Shown piece by piece: positions 6,376 to 12,200 of a stretch of DNA of 12,200 nucleotides. Origin of the DNA: Pseudomonadota bacterium. Lineage in GTDB: Bacteria > Pseudomonadota > Alphaproteobacteria > Caulobacterales > Caulobacteraceae. The position numbers and the translations under genes were made by a program. The notes below the pieces were generated by a model. It saw only the letters and a program-made list of their open reading frames with translations, did no database searches and was not told the DNA's origin. Location of the stretch: contig JAFAEC010000194.1 in assembly GCA_023424215.1 (NCBI GenBank), forward strand, positions 1 through 12,200, read 5' to 3'. The first letter of the stretch is position 1. Every line of letters starts with the position of its first letter.

Positions 6376-6618
6376 TCAGCTCTTGTACCTGGCGCGAACC
6401 GACTCCTGCAGCCCCTGCATCCATTGGTCGGCCTCGAGGAACTCGCCGGTCTTCTCGTATTCGGCGGTCCGGCGGAAGTCCTCCGCCCAGTCGTCCTCGA
6501 GCGCAAGGTCGAGGACCTGCACCGCGAAAGATCGCACGTCCACTCCAGCCGCCTCTGCGGCCTGCCGCAAGCGGCGGGCCCGATCCTCATCGAGATGGAT
6601 GTCGAAGCCGTCGGCCAT
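6376..6618 (-). CDS. Ribbon-helix-helix antitoxin (ParD-like)
   Basis: This 80-residue acidic protein precedes the toxin, in the usual antitoxin-first order. Residues 4-40 (FDIHLDEDRARRLRQAAEAA, then GVDVRSFAVQVLDLAL) fit a ribbon-helix-helix DNA-binding domain: a short strand, a helix, a turn and a second helix. The rest (EDDWAEDFRRTAEYEKTGEF onward) is the toxin-binding tail. The ATG at 6618 was chosen because the fold begins there; the open frame extends upstream to 6735 but that extra part has no domain. Just upstream on the minus strand TTGCGG, 17 bases, TACTCT resembles a sigma-70 promoter only weakly. If used, the mRNA would be nearly leaderless. Autoregulation by the RHH domain is expected from the family. 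Confidence 0.82.
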   Translation of the reverse strand: MADGFDIHLDEDRARRLRQAAEAAGVDVRSFAVQVLDLALEDDWAEDFRRTAEYEKTGEFLEADQWMQGLQESVRARYKS

Positions 6619-6738
6619 CCTGAAAGAGTACGCTTGATGTTCTGATCCCGCAACGCGCCGACTTTCCCGCACCCGGCTACACGGCTTTCGGCCCCTGCTG
6701 CCACATCCTGTCAGCACCCATCCGTCGCAAGTCACAAT

Positions 6739-6753
6739 GTTCCCGCATTGTTC
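6739..6753 (+). promoter_or_regulatory. LexA (SOS) box upstream of uvrA
   Basis: GTTC-CCGCATT-GTTC matches the alphaproteobacterial LexA operator GTTC-N7-GTTC exactly. It lies 81-95 bases before the uvrA start. An AT-rich TATACC at 6781-6786 could be the -10 element, with the box overlapping or just upstream of the -35 region. uvrA is a classical SOS gene, so site and target agree. Confidence 0.82.
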
Positions 6754-6794
6754 TTGCTGAATCCGGCGAATTGCTCCCCATATACCGCCGTCGC

Positions 6795-6812
6795 GCCGGA
6801 GCCTGCTCCGGC
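6795..6812 (+). promoter_or_regulatory. Strong hairpin in the uvrA leader
   Basis: GCCGGAGC-CT-GCTCCGGC is a perfect 8-bp inverted repeat; as RNA it forms at least a 7-bp G/C-rich stem with a CCTG loop. It ends 21 bases before the uvrA ATG and likely lies in the untranslated leader. No Shine-Dalgarno sequence is visible between it and the ATG. Role unknown: leader stability, translation control or coincidence in a high-G+C region. Confidence 0.4.
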
Positions 6813-6833
6813 TCCTCCGCGTTCCCGGATTCC

Positions 6834-9788
<2,955 letters not shown>

Positions 9789-9791
<3 letters not shown>

Positions 9792-9817
9792 CGCCTCAAC
9801 CGCGCACAGGGGCGTTA
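9789..9817. terminator. Hairpin at the uvrA stop, convergent with the exported-protein gene
   Basis: TAACGCCTC (9789-9797) pairs with GGGGCGTTA (9809-9817) across an 11-base loop: nine pairs including one G-U. The first three bases are the uvrA stop codon. The convergent gene ends at 9822. No T-tract follows on either strand. It is a candidate bidirectional terminator. Confidence 0.48.
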
Positions 9818-9821
9818 CAAC

Positions 9822-10238
9822 CTAGTCGCAGCCGTCCCGGGCGCCTTGGAAAACGACGCGGTCGGCGCCGTCGCCGACGATGGTGATGCGCAAATCTTCC
9901 CGGTGAGCGTCGATGAAGGCGCGGCCGCCCTCGAGTGAGCCTTCTTCGCCTTCAGCAACCTGCCAGCAGCGCTCGCCCGCAGCTTCGATCTGACAAAAAG
10001 TCCAAGCCTCACCGTTGGGCTCCAGACGGTACTGCTCATTCTGGGCGCCGCCGCTTGCATAGACGAGCTTGTCGCCGCGCAGGGCGCCGGGGCGTTGCGG
10101 ATCGGGCAGCCAGCGCATCGTCGTCGCCCCGCCCGACCCGTCGCGCTCGATCCAGCAGCCGGCGACGCGGTCGCCAGGTTGGCCGCCGAAGGTTGTCGCA
10201 CAGGCGGCGGTGAACAGGAGGGCGAGAAAGGCTCTCAT
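9822..10238 (-). CDS. Small exported protein of unknown function
   Basis: This 138-residue protein has a short N-terminal hydrophobic signal (MRAFLALLFTAACATTFGG). TAAC followed by A could be a lipoprotein site at Cys13, though the -3 residue is Thr, so a plain signal peptide is also possible. The mature part carries GCWIERDG, MRWLPD, an LRGDKLVYASGG strand and a C-terminal IVGDGADRVVFQG. It reads like a small beta-rich, lipocalin-like fold; a likeness to DUF6265-type proteins is only an impression. It has three or four Cys (AGCW, FCQI, RCWQ, GCD), which may form disulfides in the periplasm. Its ATG overlaps the dapF stop (TCAT at 10235-10238 on the plus strand), so it is co-transcribed and probably coupled to dapF. 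No functional link to lysine synthesis is visible. Confidence 0.72.
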   Translation of the reverse strand: MRAFLALLFTAACATTFGGQPGDRVAGCWIERDGSGGATTMRWLPDPQRPGALRGDKLVYASGGAQNEQYRLEPNGEAWTFCQIEAAGERCWQVAEGEEGSLEGGRAFIDAHREDLRITIVGDGADRVVFQGARDGCD

Positions 10239-11050
10239 GCGGCGGGCAACTCTCCGGTGCTCTCCAGCTCGATCGGCCCGGTCATCAGAACCCGGTCATC
10301 GCCCGCGCGCCATTCAATCTCAAGTGAACCGCCGTCCACCAGCACCTCAACCTTGCGTCCCGAGCGGTTCTGCCGAGAGGCGGCGACGACCGCGGCGCAT
10401 GCGCCCGTGCCGCATGCCTTGGTCAGGCCAGCGCCGCGCTCCCAGACGCGCAACCGGATCTGTTCGGGCGAGCGAATTTCGGCGAAGCCGACATTCACCG
10501 CTTGGGGGAACATAGGGTCGCGCTCAATCTTTGGGCCGAGCGCCTCGATCGGCACGGCGCGCACGTCGTTGACGAAGAAGACAACGTGCGGGTTGCCCAT
10601 GTTGACCGCCCCCGGCCCGTCATAGCCGCCCGCGCTGAACTCCAAACGGTCGGTGCTCATCGCGCGCGCGAGCGGGATCTCTTCCCAACGCAGCAGCGGC
10701 GAACCCATGTCGACGGTGATGATCTTGTCGCCCTTGCGCTCGGCGTAGAGCATGCCGGCGGGCGTTTCGATGCGGCGCGAGACGGCGCCGCCTTCCTCCA
10801 TCAGGAGCCACGCTACGCAGCGCGTGGCGTTGCCGCACGCGTCGATCTCGCCACCGTCTGCGTTCCACATACGCATGTACGCATCGCCGCGGATCGAGCG
10901 CTCGACAGCGATCACCTGATCGCAGCCGAGGCCGGTTTCGCGGTCGGCGATGGCGCGGGCTTGGGCTTGTGACAAGGGCAGCGAACCGCGCGACCTCGCG
11001 TCAATAATGACGAAGTCGTTGCCGCAGCCGTTCATTTTGAAATAGCGCAT
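10235..11050 (-). CDS. dapF: Diaminopimelate epimerase DapF
   Basis: This 271-residue enzyme interconverts LL- and meso-diaminopimelate, for lysine and peptidoglycan, without cofactor, using two cysteines. The N-terminus MRYFKMNGCGNDFVIIDARS is diagnostic. Catalytic Cys72 lies in DACGNATRC and Cys213 in KACGTGACA. Substrate-binding motifs include WNADGGE (62-68), NMGNPH (150-155) and ERGAGLT (204-210). The length matches the family (about 270-280). The ATG at 11050 is preferred because GGAG lies about six bases upstream; an in-frame ATG at 11059 would add three residues. The frame stays open further upstream without similarity. It is divergent from the S9 peptidase gene and is followed by an overlapping exported-protein gene. 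Codon use is less G/C-biased than in the left part of the window. Confidence 0.95.
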   Translation of the reverse strand: MRYFKMNGCGNDFVIIDARSRGSLPLSQAQARAIADRETGLGCDQVIAVERSIRGDAYMRMWNADGGEIDACGNATRCVAWLLMEEGGAVSRRIETPAGMLYAERKGDKIITVDMGSPLLRWEEIPLARAMSTDRLEFSAGGYDGPGAVNMGNPHVVFFVNDVRAVPIEALGPKIERDPMFPQAVNVGFAEIRSPEQIRLRVWERGAGLTKACGTGACAAVVAASRQNRSGRKVEVLVDGGSLEIEWRAGDDRVLMTGPIELESTGELPAA

Positions 11051-11123
11051 CCGCTCCATTGTAGGGATGTTCGGGACCTTCCGCATCCCCGGCGGAACGC
11101 GCTGCGTCGGCCCGTTTGCCGAA

Positions 11124-11142
11124 CCGGGCTTTATTCGCCCGG
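11124..11142. repeat. Inverted repeat in the dapF / S9 peptidase divergent gap
   Basis: CCGGGC (11124-11129) and GCCCGG (11137-11142) form a perfect 6-bp inverted repeat around TTTATTC. It lies in the 139-base gap from which dapF and the S9 peptidase gene are both transcribed. It may be an operator or chance in G+C-rich DNA; I cannot identify promoter boxes with confidence here. Confidence 0.28.
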
Positions 11143-11189
11143 CCCAATCTGCTTGGTTGCCCCGCCCAGAAGGGGAACAGGGGATCGGG

Positions 11190-12200
11190 ATGCGTCTTTC
11201 CGCTTTCGCCGCGCTCGCGGCTATCGCTTTTCTCGGGTCGTGCAGCACGACCGCCACCACGCCTGCGACGGATACTGCCAGCATGACCAGTGAAGACCCG
11301 TATCTCTGGCTCGAAGAGGTCGAGGGCGAACGTGCGCTCGCCTGGGTGCGTGAGCAGAATGCGCGCTCGCTGGCGGTGCTCGAGGGCGATCCGCGCTACG
11401 CGCAATTGCATGCGGACGCGATCGCCCTGGCGAACACCCGCGACCGCCTGCCGCTCGGTTCGGTGCGCGAGGGCTACTACTACAATTTCTGGCAGGATGA
11501 GACGCACGTACGCGGCATCTGGCGCCGCACGCGTCTTGCCGACTATGCGCGCGGCGCGCCGCAATGGGAAACACTGCTCGACGTCGATGCGCTGGCGACG
11601 GCGGAGAACGCAAACTGGGTCTACAAGGGCTCGGATTGTCTGGAAGGAACGACGCGCTGCATGATCTCCCTCTCGGACGGCGGGCGCGATGCGTCCACCT
11701 GGCGCGAGTATGACATAGCGCAGCGCCGCTTCGTCGAGGGCGGCTTCGTGGTGCCGGAGGCCAAATCCTCCGTCTCGTGGGTCGATCGCGACACGCTGAA
11801 CGTCGCCACCGACTGGGGCGAAGGCACGATGACGGAGTCGGGCTACGCGTTTGTCGTGAAGTCATGGCGTCGCGGCACGCCGCTGGCGAGCGCCACCGAA
11901 GTGATGCGCGGCCAGGCGAGCGATGTTGGCGTGTTCGTCGGCGCGCTGGAAGATACGGACGGGCGGCGCCTGCCGATCGCCGTGGAAGCGGACACGTTCT
12001 TTGAATCCGTAAGCTATCGCCTCGATGGCGCCCAGCCGCAGCGCATCAACTTGCCGCGCAAGGCGACTGTGCAAGGGCTCTATCGCGGCAACTTGATCTT
12101 CACGATCGAGGAAGCTTGGCGCGGCCTGCCGCAAGGCGCACTCGTCGCGTATCCGCTTGCAGATTCGGGCGCCGAGGCGCCGCGCGCATCGGTGCTGTTC
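11190..12200 (+). CDS. Prolyl oligopeptidase family (S9) lipoprotein, 3' end outside window
   Basis: An ATG at 11190, five bases after AGGGGA, opens 337 codons that run off the window. The N-terminus is a lipoprotein signal: MRLSAFAALAAIAFLGSC with lipobox LGS-C at Cys18, then a Thr/Ala-rich spacer. From residue 35, EDPYLWLEEVEGERALAWVR followed by a helix is the classical N-terminal start of S9A prolyl oligopeptidases. The remainder is the seven-bladed propeller region that gates the active site. The catalytic Ser, Asp and His belong to the missing C-terminal hydrolase domain, so activity cannot be judged. Family role: cleavage of short peptides after proline. The lipobox suggests anchoring in the periplasm or outer membrane, where it could trim peptides for uptake. 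It is divergent from dapF. Confidence 0.9.
   Translation, partial: MRLSAFAALAAIAFLGSCSTTATTPATDTASMTSEDPYLWLEEVEGERALAWVREQNARSLAVLEGDPRYAQLHADAIALANTRDRLPLGSVREGYYYNFWQDETHVRGIWRRTRLADYARGAPQWETLLDVDALATAENANWVYKGSDCLEGTTRCMISLSDGGRDASTWREYDIAQRRFVEGGFVVPEAKSSVSWVDRDTLNVATDWGEGTMTESGYAFVVKSWRRGTPLASATEVMRGQASDVGVFVGALEDTDGRRLPIAVEADTFFESVSYRLDGAQPQRINLPRKATVQGLYRGNLIFTIEEAWRGLPQGALVAYPLADSGAEAPRASVLF

Noticed and set aside
6771..6833. Earlier TTG start for uvrA adding 21 residues
   Set aside because: The added residues lack similarity to UvrA N-termini and would place the leader hairpin within the gene; MTEKHNF is the conserved start.

Overview
The window looks like chromosomal DNA of a Caulobacterales alphaproteobacterium (Caulobacter/Brevundimonas-like), at least up to about position 9150. 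The evidence is very high G+C with strongly G/C-ending codons, and a flagellar cluster in which fliX is divergent from flgI-cheL-flbY. FliX, FlbY and CheL are characteristic of this order. A sigma-54 promoter and a FlbD (ftr)-like inverted repeat lie in the shared fliX/flgI gap.

Layout. 1-114 (-): 5' end of fliX. 115-298: control region with a CtrA-like half site, an ftr-like repeat and a GG-N10-GC sigma-54 promoter. 299-2123 (+): flgI (P-ring), cheL (rod-binding FlgJ-like) and flbY (FlgN-like), tightly packed. 2175-3752 (+): EAL phosphodiesterase with a decayed GGDEF domain, preceded by a 16-bp palindrome. 3749-5374 (-): ABC-F ATPase whose stop overlaps the EAL stop. 5295-5432 (-): putative 45-residue membrane protein overlapping the ABC-F start. 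5599-6087 (+): group III truncated haemoglobin. 6094-6618 (-): RHH antitoxin / ParE-RelE toxin pair. 6834-9791 (+): uvrA behind an alphaproteobacterial SOS box (GTTC-N7-GTTC). 9822-11050 (-): dapF with an overlapping small exported protein gene. 11190-12200 (+): 5' part of a lipoprotein-type prolyl oligopeptidase (S9).

How the genes work together. The left part is a flagellar module. FliX couples early flagellar assembly to FlbD, and FlbD with sigma-54 would switch on the flgI operon for P-ring and rod assembly. The adjacent EAL protein may link c-di-GMP to motility, but only position supports this. The rest are independent units: translation/antibiotic-type ABC-F, oxygen/NO-type globin, toxin-antitoxin, nucleotide excision repair, and lysine/peptidoglycan precursor synthesis.

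Three points stand out. (1) Codon use changes abruptly inside uvrA near 9150: Glu is almost always GAG before it and mostly GAA after it. The later genes keep the second style, which suggests a recombination junction or a chimeric assembly join. (2) All three convergent gene junctions carry a hairpin that includes a stop codon and has no T-tract. (3) A small membrane ORF with a good ribosome binding site overlaps the ABC-F start, which has none. I see no tRNA, rRNA, CRISPR array or insertion sequence, and no gene-free stretch over 300 bases.
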